A stretch of DNA of 5,238 bases from Bacillota bacterium (GTDB lineage: Bacteria; Bacillota; Clostridia; Acetivibrionales; DSM-2933), in the NCBI GenBank assembly GCA_030705945.1, contig JAUZPS010000370.1, positions 1-5,238 on the forward strand, in the 5' to 3' direction. The translations under genes and the position numbers were made by a program. The first letter of the stretch is position 1. The number at the start of each line of letters is the position of its first letter. The notes beneath the pieces were generated by a model that was not told the DNA's origin, did no database searches, and saw only the letters and a program-made list of their open reading frames with translations. Shown one piece after another: positions 1-5,080 of this stretch.

Positions 1-441
1 AATTAATTGAAAAGAGTCTTGATCGCCTGTCAGAATCAATGTTTTATGTCCTAATTCAGTTGCTTTTTCGCAAATTGTTCCTATAACATCGTCTGCCTCA
101 AAGCCTTCTTTTGTGTAAATAGGAATATTAAAAGCTTTTAAGCCTTCAAAAATAAGCCCCATTTGACTTTTCATAGTATCGGGCATAGCCTCGCGGTTTG
201 CTTTGTACTGGTCGTATTTTTCAACCCTGAAGGTTTGTCTTCCAACGTCAAATGCGACGGTTATGGCATCGGGCTTTATGTCTTGGTTTTTTAGCAAATC
301 AAAAACAGCTTTAAAAAACCCATAAACAGCCCAAGTCGGCTGGTTGTCGGAGGTTTTCATCCCTGTTCTTTCAAGCGCGAAAAACTGCCTGAATGCAAGC
401 GCGTGCCCGTCTATTAAAATTAATGTTTTTTGTTCACTCAT
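1..441 (-). CDS. polA: DNA polymerase I, N-terminal part (5'-3' exonuclease domain), truncated by window edge
   Basis: This is the first 147 codons of DNA polymerase I; the gene runs off the left edge. PolA fills gaps and removes RNA primers during Okazaki fragment maturation and excision repair. The visible part is the FEN-like 5'-3' exonuclease domain. Its expected metal-binding acidic residues are present: D11 in LIDGHALAF, D65 in AFD, E115/D117/D118 in GFEADDVIG, and D140/D142 in TGDQD. The YKANR segment (79-83) is the usual DNA-contact motif. The start is ATG at 441-439, preceded by an AGGGA ribosome-binding site (448-452) about six bases away. A palindromic repeat copy begins only 15 bp upstream of the start codon, so the native promoter is not obvious. 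The gene may be read from within the accessory patch upstream. Whether the polymerase and proofreading domains are intact cannot be seen. Confidence 0.95.
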   Translation of the reverse strand, partial: MSEQKTLILIDGHALAFRQFFALERTGMKTSDNQPTWAVYGFFKAVFDLLKNQDIKPDAITVAFDVGRQTFRVEKYDQYKANREAMPDTMKSQMGLIFEGLKAFNIPIYTKEGFEADDVIGTICEKATELGHKTLILTGDQDSFQLI

Positions 442-455
442 TTTATATCCCTATT

Positions 456-488
456 GTCGTTGCGAGGAGCGAAGCGACGCGGCAATCC
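456..488 (+). repeat. Palindromic repeat copy A, left end of GIY-YIG unit
   Basis: This 33-nt copy has the frame GTC[A/G]TTGCGAGGAG ... GACGCGGCAATCC, with a short variable centre (CGAAGC). The TTGC and GCAA segments near the ends can pair. It lies 15 bp upstream of the polA start codon and 9 bp downstream of the GIY-YIG stop codon. Repeats of this kind are dispersed in many bacterial genomes. Four related copies occur in this window. Confidence 0.85.
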
Positions 489-497
489 AAAAAAAAA

Positions 498-794
498 TCA
501 AATAATCTGTTCATATAAATCATCCCAACTCTTGTTAAATTTATTGATTAAATCCAACTTTTTCTTTCTTGAGCCGCCTTTAATTTGCTTTTCTCTAAAT
601 ATCGCTGTATCTATTGTATCAAAAATTTCGTAATATACCAACTTGTTTAAATCATATTTTTTTGTAAAACCATCCACTAATTTATTCTTATGCTCATAAA
701 TCCTTCTGACAAGGTCATTTGTAACGCCTGTATAAAGAGTCCCATTTTCAAAATTTGTAATTATGTAAATAAAATATTGTTTGGATTGTTTCAT
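498..794 (-). CDS. Small single-domain GIY-YIG endonuclease (COG2827/YhbQ-like)
   Basis: A 98-aa protein that is essentially one GIY-YIG nuclease domain. The GIY strand is YFIYIIT (Y10) and the YIG strand is LYTGVTN (Y21-T22-G23). They are followed by LVRRIYEHK with the catalytic arginine (R30 or R31) and H35. The helix REKQIKGG carries the metal-binding glutamate E68. The tail DLINKFNKSWDDL is typical of this small family. All expected catalytic residues appear intact, so it should cut DNA. The family's usual role is uncertain; members are often annotated as structure-specific or UvrC-like nucleases. The ATG at 794 has only a weak GGA upstream. The gene fills the interior of an inverted repeat pair and reads toward polA. 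It is visibly AT-richer than polA. I infer that it may act on the repeats that frame it; nothing in the sequence proves this. Confidence 0.9.
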   Translation of the reverse strand: MKQSKQYFIYIITNFENGTLYTGVTNDLVRRIYEHKNKLVDGFTKKYDLNKLVYYEIFDTIDTAIFREKQIKGGSRKKKLDLINKFNKSWDDLYEQII

Positions 795-819
795 TTATTG
801 TTTTCCGGTTATTTTTCTT

Positions 820-858
820 GGATTGCTTCTTCGAAACTTTGTTTCTCCTCGCAATGAC
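820..858 (-). repeat. Palindromic repeat copy B, right end of GIY-YIG unit
   Basis: A 39-nt copy in inverted orientation to copy A. On the plus strand it runs from GGATTGCTTC to CTCCTCGCAATGAC, with an internal 5-bp hairpin GAAAC-TTT-GTTTC (833-845). It matches copy D (1687-1725) at 37 of 39 positions; the differences are at 830 and 833. The match continues into the inner flank (ATTTTTCTT beside ATTTTTTCTT). It ends 11 bp from the stop codon of the 240-aa gene. Confidence 0.85.
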
Positions 859-869
859 AAAATGATTTA

Positions 870-1592
870 TTATACTACTTGCTCATCTTTATTTAAAAAT
901 TCCATAAATTTTTGACCTACTAAAGATATTTTTTCAAAACCCATATGACCATTTACTAACAAAGCTAAATCAACTAATCCTTTGGAATGTAAAATATAAA
1001 TATAATTTTCAAGTTCTTTATTTAAACCAGTTAACTCTCTTAACAGGTTTAAAAGTCTATCACGTTTAATCCAAATTTGCTGTTTATTATCTTTTAAGTA
1101 ATTAATAACTCTCTCAAAATTAGAACCATTAATTTCTTCTTTAAAACCGCAGTATTCATCTTCATGGTTGCATATCAATATTATAGAATGTATTTGATGT
1201 ATTATTGATAGAATGATAAATTCTTTATCAGTAAGATTATCTAAAATATGTAAATAAAGCTCATATTCATTTTCGGTTATTTCATTTTGATAAACTATTC
1301 CATTTATAGTCAACTTTTTAAAACGATTAATTTTCTCTTGTGTAGTCGCTTTAGCAATAACTTGCAATGTTTTATATATCTTATTGAAACTTTTTTCTGC
1401 TTGTATATCTTTTAAATCAATTCTTTTAAGTCCATCTATTATTTCAACTATAAATTGTTCATCTTTTTTGTCTTTCCATTTTTGTAACGCTAGTTTTAAT
1501 GCTGTAATAGGACTATTAGGAACTTGTAATCCTGCCTCAATTATAAAATTTTCAATAGCTTGCCCAAATTTTGTCTTTACCAAGTTAGCCAT
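870..1592 (-). CDS. Unrecognised 240-aa protein, possible C-terminal winged-helix region
   Basis: I do not recognise this protein. There is no signal peptide; residues 124-141 (EFIILSIIHQIHSIILIC) are hydrophobic but look like a buried helix rather than a clear membrane span. Residues 30-100 are charged and helical, with KWKDKKDEQF and TTQEKINRFKKL. Residues 176-234 follow a winged-helix-like pattern: a helix with RELTGLNKELENYIYIL, then HSKGLVDLALL, a short strand pair, and ISLVGQKFMEFL. Similar layouts occur in poorly described proteins of defence or mobile regions, which is only a hint. The ATG at 1592 has a good GGAG site (1599-1602) six bases upstream. The gene is very AT-rich and lies between two copies of the repeat element, 11 bp from one and 30 bp from the other. 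That position suggests a passenger gene. Confidence 0.75.
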   Translation of the reverse strand: MANLVKTKFGQAIENFIIEAGLQVPNSPITALKLALQKWKDKKDEQFIVEIIDGLKRIDLKDIQAEKSFNKIYKTLQVIAKATTQEKINRFKKLTINGIVYQNEITENEYELYLHILDNLTDKEFIILSIIHQIHSIILICNHEDEYCGFKEEINGSNFERVINYLKDNKQQIWIKRDRLLNLLRELTGLNKELENYIYILHSKGLVDLALLVNGHMGFEKISLVGQKFMEFLNKDEQVV

Positions 1593-1622
1593 TATTTTCT
1601 CCGTGTTTTTTCTTTAATCTTT

Positions 1623-1660
1623 GTCATTGCGAGGAGGGCTTTTGCCCGACGCGGCAATCC
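1623..1660 (+). repeat. Palindromic repeat copy C
   Basis: A 38-nt copy with the conserved frame GTCATTGCGAGGAG and CGACGCGGCAATCC. The centre is a perfect hairpin GGGC-TTTT-GCCC (1636-1647), replacing the CGAAGC centre of copy A. It lies 30 bp upstream of the start codon of the 240-aa gene, in that gene's presumed leader or promoter zone. Confidence 0.85.
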
Positions 1661-1686
1661 AAAACTTTAAAACAATATTTTTTCTT

Positions 1687-1725
1687 GGATTGCTTCGTCA
1701 AAACTTTGTTTCTCCTCGCAATGAC
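1687..1725 (-). repeat. Palindromic repeat copy D
   Basis: A 39-nt inverted copy, 37 of 39 identical to copy B, running from GGATTGCTTC to CTCCTCGCAATGAC. It marks the right edge of the accessory patch; unique AT-rich leader sequence of lptC begins just after it. Confidence 0.85.
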
Positions 1726-1811
1726 AAAAGATGTAAATCCTTAATCAACATAGCTATTTTACAATAAAATACATTTTTTATATGCGAAGTTTAAAATAAG
1801 TAAACAATTTG

Positions 1812-1857
1812 AGCAAATTTGCTATATAAGCACCCTTTATGATAAACTTATTATCAT
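1812..1857 (+). promoter_or_regulatory. Putative lptC promoter/operator zone with two dyads
   Basis: A perfect 12-bp palindrome AGCAAATTTGCT (1812-1823) is followed by a -10-like TATGAT (1838-1843). A second dyad, ATGATAA-ACTTA-TTATCAT (1839-1857), overlaps the lptC ATG. No clear -35 box is found at the right distance. No Shine-Dalgarno sequence precedes the start. If TATGAT is the -10 box, the transcript would begin around 1850, giving an almost leaderless mRNA. An alternative -10-like TATAAG lies at 1825-1830. The call is weak because the region is AT-rich. Confidence 0.3.
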
Positions 1858-2443
1858 GGATTTTAGTAAACTTAAAAGAAAACGGACAATATATTTAATA
1901 GTATTATTGGCAGTAGTTGGGGTTATGTTATGGGCTTTCATCTCAGCAGGTATTATTACTCACAACTTTAACCGGATGAATCTTTACGGCACTGAAAACC
2001 GTCAGGAACTCGATATTAAAAGCATAATTTTGACAGAAACAAAAGGGGATAAAAAATATTGGGAAATCTACGGTGAAAACGGCTACTACAACAGCGACAA
2101 CAGAGTCGCTATATTGGAAGGCGTTACAGGTAATTTCTATACCAACAACGAAGTTTCAATGAGCTTCGAATCTTCAAAAGGAACTTATAACGAGGTAAAA
2201 AAACAAATTATATTATACAAAGACACTCATATTGTGTTAAAAGACGGTACTTCTCTATACTGCGACAGGCTAATCTGGGCAGGTTCGGATAAAGAGGTCA
2301 GGGCTGAGGGCAACATTAAAATAAACAGAAACAACGAGCTTATCGCAACAGCCCAAAAGGCAATAGTAAGCCCTGATTATTCAAGCTTTAAAATCCAAGG
2401 AAAAACCGTAACAAAATTATATGACTTAAAGGAGAAAAAATGA
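1856..2443 (+). CDS. lptC: LPS export periplasmic/membrane protein LptC
   Basis: A 195-aa protein, close to the length of E. coli LptC (about 190 aa). LptC is anchored in the inner membrane and hands LPS from the LptB2FG extractor to LptA in the periplasm. A basic N-terminus (KLKRKR) precedes one membrane segment at residues 12-32. The periplasmic part carries the LptC/OstA-like beta pattern: WEIYGENGYYNSDNRVAILEG (69-89), then GNFYTNN, and a later AEGNIKI (150-156) and SFKIQGKTV (177-185). It is the first gene of the plus-strand operon, upstream of lptA. The ATG at 1856 is the only plausible start. The frame stays open back to 1754 without another ATG, and no ribosome-binding site is visible, which is unusual. 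The LptC call is secure from topology, length, fold pattern and the lptA neighbour. Confidence 0.88.
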   Translation: MDFSKLKRKRTIYLIVLLAVVGVMLWAFISAGIITHNFNRMNLYGTENRQELDIKSIILTETKGDKKYWEIYGENGYYNSDNRVAILEGVTGNFYTNNEVSMSFESSKGTYNEVKKQIILYKDTHIVLKDGTSLYCDRLIWAGSDKEVRAEGNIKINRNNELIATAQKAIVSPDYSSFKIQGKTVTKLYDLKEKK

Positions 2444-2481
2444 GGGGTAAATGGCAAAAAACAATTCTTAGCAAAAAATGA
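2440..2481 (+). CDS. Possible 13-codon ORF coupled to lptC stop
   Basis: The sequence AAAGGAG (2428-2434), five bases before ATG 2440, is the best ribosome-binding site in this part of the window. The ATG overlaps the lptC stop as ATGA. It opens only 13 codons (MRGKWQKTILSKK). Its stop again overlaps a further ATG (2478) that starts a 20-codon frame running through the repeat to 2540. It may be a remnant of the original downstream start, disrupted when the repeat arrived, or a coupling leader for lptA. There is no evidence that a peptide is made. Confidence 0.2.
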   Translation: MRGKWQKTILSKK

Positions 2482-2494
2482 GCTTTAGAAGTAT

Positions 2495-2533
2495 GTCATT
2501 GCGAGGAGGGCTTCAGCCCGAGGCTCTGCCGAC
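2495..2533 (+). repeat. Degenerate palindromic repeat copy E inside the lpt operon
   Basis: It starts with the same 19 bases as copy C (GTCATTGCGAGGAGGGCTT) and has the central hairpin GGGCT-TC-AGCCC (2508-2519). Its right half differs, with GAGGCTCTGCCGAC instead of the GCGGCAATCC end. It sits in the 148-bp lptC-lptA gap, where the rest of the operon is tightly spaced. Being in the transcript, it would form mRNA hairpins. Confidence 0.7.
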
Positions 2534-2555
2534 AAAATGATTAAGTATCATTTTG
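2533..2555 (+). other. AT-rich intercistronic hairpin upstream of lptA
   Basis: A perfect 9-bp stem, CAAAATGAT (2533-2541) with ATCATTTTG (2547-2555), closes a 5-nt loop TAAGT. It directly abuts repeat copy E and ends 36 bp before the lptA start. The stem is almost free of G-C pairs and is not followed by a T-run, so it is a poor terminator. An RNA-processing or stabilising role, or part of the repeat element, is more likely. Confidence 0.4.
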
Positions 2556-2591
2556 GAGAGGTAAATCTAATCCAAATCGAAAGGGAAAAAA

Positions 2592-3563
2592 ATGAAAAAA
2601 AACTTAGTAATATTGATTGTTATAACTCTATTGTCAGGCCTCTCGGCTATGGCGGCTGATTTGGTCATCCAATCAAAAACCCAGTCTTACTCGGAAAAAG
2701 ATAATAAAATTAAAGCTGAAGGCGACGTTCAGGTTACAATCGATGATGCCAAAGTTTTGGGCGACAAAGCTGACGTTACGGTTACGAAAGACAATAAGCT
2801 TGATACAGCAACCTTCTACGACAAACCGTATGCTTATGAGATAAAAGGCAACAAAAAAAGAGAAGTTAAGGCAAATATCTTAAAAGTCTCCTTGATAAAC
2901 AAAGTTATAAAAGCTCAAGGCGCAACACAGACAACAGTTTTTGACGGTAAAGAACCGATTGTTATAATAACCGCTGACGAGCAGGAATATGATACAAAAA
3001 GCCACCTTATGAAGGCAAACGGCAGTGTAATTATACACTATAAAGAAATTGAAACTTTCTCAAACAAAGCTATTATCAAGACAGACGACAAAGGCGATCT
3101 TCAAAGAATCGATCTTGTCGGAACTGCAAGAATTAAGGAAGACAAACACCTGGGACTGGCTGACCACTTTATATACAGCCCGGGAACAGACGAGCTTATT
3201 GCAATGGGCCATACGACTTCGGATGCTGTTTTAGATGATGGTTCAAAATTAATCCTAAAAGCAGATTATCAGGAATACAACAAATCTTCAAACACCTTCC
3301 TTGGAAGCGGCAAGGTAAGAATTTGGTTTAAAGACTACTACGCTCAAGGGCCGAAAGTAACATTCTACCCTGATGAGAAGACCAAAAAGCCTAACGAAAT
3401 TTACTTTATAGGCCGTTCTAGTATTACTGAGGATGTAAAAACGATTTTCGCTGATAAAATAAAAATTGTTCTTAAACCTAAAAACTTCTACGCTGAAGGA
3501 AACACAAAAACAGTTATAAAAGACGTAAACAAAGTACAAGACAAGGACAACGGACTTTTTTAG
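2592..3563 (+). CDS. lptA: LptA/OstA-like periplasmic LPS transport protein with three tandem OstA modules
   Basis: A 323-aa exported protein of the OstA/LptA family, which forms a beta-jellyroll bridge carrying LPS across the periplasm. A signal peptide is clear: MKKN, hydrophobic residues 5-19, and an Ala-Met-Ala cleavage site near residue 21. OstA modules recur about every 97 residues. They are KAEGDVQVTIDDAKVLGDKA (41-60), KANGSVIIHYKEIETFSNKA (141-160) and GSGKVRIWFKDYYAQGPKV (238-256), with a shorter partial unit at 286-312 (AEGNTKTVI). E. coli LptA has 185 aa, so this one is nearly twice as long. The ATG at 2592 follows AAGGG (2581-2585) six bases away. It lies downstream of lptC, separated by repeat copy E. 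It ends without an outer-membrane barrel, so it is not a full LptD. An LptA role is likely but rests on fold and context. Confidence 0.85.
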   Translation: MKKNLVILIVITLLSGLSAMAADLVIQSKTQSYSEKDNKIKAEGDVQVTIDDAKVLGDKADVTVTKDNKLDTATFYDKPYAYEIKGNKKREVKANILKVSLINKVIKAQGATQTTVFDGKEPIVIITADEQEYDTKSHLMKANGSVIIHYKEIETFSNKAIIKTDDKGDLQRIDLVGTARIKEDKHLGLADHFIYSPGTDELIAMGHTTSDAVLDDGSKLILKADYQEYNKSSNTFLGSGKVRIWFKDYYAQGPKVTFYPDEKTKKPNEIYFIGRSSITEDVKTIFADKIKIVLKPKNFYAEGNTKTVIKDVNKVQDKDNGLF

Positions 3564-3575
3564 GGGTAAAACTTA

Positions 3576-4346
3576 ATGGACAAAAAACTTGAAAAAGCTA
3601 TCGAATTATTTAAAAACAAAGAATGGGAAAAAGCCATTGACGCTTTCAGCAGAATTCTTGAAAAAGAAAGCGATAATGCAGAAATTTATAATAATTTAGC
3701 TCTTTCTTATTATTATCTCGGAGAGCAGGAACAGGCAGAAAAGTTCTTCCTCAAGGCTTTGGGTATCAACCCTAAGCTTGTTGAAGTTTATATTAACTTG
3801 TCGGACTTGTATTTCAGACAGAGAAATTTTACAGATGCAATCGACCTTTTGCAAACAGGGACAATTGAGCTTCCCGAAACCCTTGTATTAAAACATTATC
3901 TGGCAAGGGTTTATATGGAAGATGCAAGGCTTGATTTGGCGGTAGACGAACTTGATGCTATCTTAGAAGAACAGCCCGAAAACTATGATGCTTATTATGA
4001 TTTGGGAAGAATTTATTTTGAATTGGGCAACTACGATTTGGCGATAGACAATTTCGAAAACGTTCTTAATTACAAAGACGATAACGAGTGGATTTATTAC
4101 TATCTGGGGCAGGCTTATGAGGCAAACAATGGGCTTGATAAGGCCATTTCAAGCTATATGAGAGCAACTGTAATAAATAACAAATTCCATCCCGCATATA
4201 AGAAACTGGGAATTTTGTTCCTTGCAAGAAACGATATAGAAGGCGCTCTGGAATATTTTGAAGATTATATAAAATTAGGAATACCTGAAGAAGAGATTAA
4301 AAATACAAAGAAAATTATTGAACGGATAAAATCTCAGAAAAAATAG
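3576..4346 (+). CDS. Cytoplasmic TPR-repeat protein
   Basis: A 256-aa protein built almost wholly from about seven tetratricopeptide repeats of 34 residues, beginning near residues 2, 35, 69, 103, 137, 170 and 205. Typical TPR positions are easy to see: AEIYNNLALSYYYLGEQEQAEKFFLKALGINP is one unit, split here as AEIYNNLALSYYYLG and EQEQAEKFFLKALGINP, and YDAYYDLGRIYFELG is another. There is no signal peptide or membrane segment, so it should act in the cytoplasm as a protein-binding scaffold. The last residues form a basic helix (KKIIERIKSQKK). It starts 12 bp after lptA with AGGGG (3562-3566) as ribosome-binding site, and mlaF follows after 11 bp, so it is co-transcribed and probably co-translated with both. 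Its partner is unknown; adaptor for the envelope lipid transporters encoded beside it is an inference from position only. Confidence 0.88.
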   Translation: MDKKLEKAIELFKNKEWEKAIDAFSRILEKESDNAEIYNNLALSYYYLGEQEQAEKFFLKALGINPKLVEVYINLSDLYFRQRNFTDAIDLLQTGTIELPETLVLKHYLARVYMEDARLDLAVDELDAILEEQPENYDAYYDLGRIYFELGNYDLAIDNFENVLNYKDDNEWIYYYLGQAYEANNGLDKAISSYMRATVINNKFHPAYKKLGILFLARNDIEGALEYFEDYIKLGIPEEEIKNTKKIIERIKSQKK

Positions 4347-4357
4347 AGGCAGAATTT

Positions 4358-5080
4358 ATGAGCATAACTGTTAAAAATCTGGTTAAAAAATTTGACGGAA
4401 AAGTCATTATTGATAATATTTCTTTTACCGTTCGCGACGGTGAAGTTCTTGCGATTGTAGGATTCAGCGGCTCCGGTAAAAGTACTGTTTTGAAGCTGAT
4501 ATGCAACCTCATAACCCTCGACGGCGGAAAAATAGAAACTTCTGACGGCGATGTTGCGATGGTTTTCCAATATTCAGCATTGTTTGATTCTTTGAATGTA
4601 TTTAATAACATAGCCTTTGCGCTCAAAGAAAGAAAAGAATTCAGAAAAAAATTCAGTGAAAAACAAATGCAAGAGATAGTCCAACAAAAACTAAAACTTG
4701 TTGGTCTGGAGGGAATCGAAAGAAAATACCCGTCCGAGCTTTCAGGCGGGATGCAAAAACGGGTAAGTTTTGCGCGTGCGATTGTTACAGAACCCAAAAC
4801 GATTTTGTACGATGAACCTACATCAGGCCTGGATCCTATTTCTTCTACACTGATTGAAGACTACATTGTACGGCTCAAAGAGGAAACCCATGCGGCTTCA
4901 ATTGTCGTCACACACCAGATGTCAACCATACAAAGAACTGCTGACAGGGTTATAATGCTGTATCAAGGCAGAAGTGTTTTTGAAGGGACTCCTAAAGAAA
5001 TGTTAAGCTCGGACAATGAATACGCAAAACAATTTATAGCGGCATCTCTGGAGGGTCCGATGAAAATGTTGGCAGAATGA
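4358..5080 (+). CDS. mlaF: ABC transporter ATP-binding protein, MlaF type
   Basis: A 240-aa ABC ATPase with every nucleotide-binding motif: Walker A GFSGSGKST (35-43), Q-loop Q71 in VFQYSALFDSLNVF, signature LSGGMQKR (128-135), Walker B TILYDEP with D152/E153, D-loop SGLDP (156-160) and the switch histidine H186 in VVTHQ. The Q-loop context YSALFDSLNVFNNIAF, the LSGGMQKR signature and the C-terminal LEGPMKM match MlaF (Ttg2A) and not LptB, whose signature is usually LSGGERRR. MlaF powers glycerophospholipid transfer between inner and outer membrane with MlaE and MlaD. The start follows AGAGG (4345-4349), which overlaps the stop of the TPR gene. An MlaD gene begins 41 bp downstream. The MlaE permease is not next to it here and must lie further downstream or elsewhere. 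Confidence 0.9.
   Translation: MSITVKNLVKKFDGKVIIDNISFTVRDGEVLAIVGFSGSGKSTVLKLICNLITLDGGKIETSDGDVAMVFQYSALFDSLNVFNNIAFALKERKEFRKKFSEKQMQEIVQQKLKLVGLEGIERKYPSELSGGMQKRVSFARAIVTEPKTILYDEPTSGLDPISSTLIEDYIVRLKEETHAASIVVTHQMSTIQRTADRVIMLYQGRSVFEGTPKEMLSSDNEYAKQFIAASLEGPMKMLAE

Larger units (their letters stand above)
456..858. mobile_element. Candidate repeat-framed GIY-YIG element (403 bp)
   Basis: Two inverted copies of one palindromic repeat (456-488 and 820-858) enclose a 331-bp interior that is almost entirely one GIY-YIG nuclease gene. The outer arms GTCGTTGCGAGGAG (456-469) and CTCCTCGCAATGAC (845-858) are complementary at 13 of 14 positions. The inner arms GCAATCCAA (482-490) and TTGGATTGC (818-826) are perfectly complementary. 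The gene stops 9 bp inside the left repeat. I see no target-site duplication (left flank ...CCCTATT, right flank AAAATGA...). No transposase or recombinase is present. The end structure matches the gene-less pair at 1623-1725. That this is a mobile unit is inference; the repeat could instead be an independent dispersed element that happened to land on both sides. Confidence 0.5.
1620..1728. mobile_element. Gene-less inverted repeat pair, MITE-like derivative of the GIY-YIG unit
   Basis: Two inverted repeat copies are separated by only 26 bp. The ends form a perfect 17-bp terminal inverted repeat, TTTGTCATTGCGAGGAG at 1620-1636 against its complement at 1712-1728. The inner arms GCAATCCAA (1654-1662) and TTGGATTGC (1685-1693) also pair. 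The spacer contains no gene. The order and orientation of the ends equal those of the GIY-YIG unit at 456-858, so this looks like the same unit with the nuclease gene deleted. Transcribed, it would fold into a long hairpin. No target-site duplication is visible. The alternative is an ordinary pair of REP-like repeats. Confidence 0.6.

Noticed and set aside
430..633. Open frame on the plus strand with translation SLRGAKRRGNPKK
   Set aside because: It is the translation of repeat copy A joined to the antisense of the GIY-YIG gene. There is no ribosome-binding site and the product has no domain.
1384..1617. Plus-strand open frame antisense to the 240-aa gene
   Set aside because: It is a low-complexity shadow (FF, SS, NAS runs) of the minus-strand gene, which has a proper ribosome-binding site.
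1661..1686. tRNA or other structured RNA gene in the repeat-rich interval
   Set aside because: The folding here is explained by the inverted repeat pair. No cloverleaf, CCA end or conserved RNA motif is seen.
1840..1856. Fur or PerR box (TGATAA...TTATCA)
   Set aside because: The arms look alike, but the 5-base centre gives the wrong spacing for the 7-1-7 Fur-family operator, and the region is AT-rich.
456..2533. CRISPR array
   Set aside because: The repeats are in alternating orientation, differ in their centres and are separated by genes or unequal gaps. There are no regular spacers and no cas gene.
3049..3539. Short frames inside lptA on both strands
   Set aside because: They lie within a clear OstA-family reading frame and show no start signals or recognisable features.
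4315..4797. 160-codon minus-strand frame (and a nested 78-codon frame) opposite mlaF
   Set aside because: mlaF has all ABC ATPase motifs in the plus frame. The antisense frames have serine-rich, domain-free translations.
4358..5080. LptB instead of MlaF
   Set aside because: The signature LSGGMQKR, the ALFDSLNVF Q-loop context, the EGPM tail and the following MCE protein fit MlaF; position near lptA alone is not enough.
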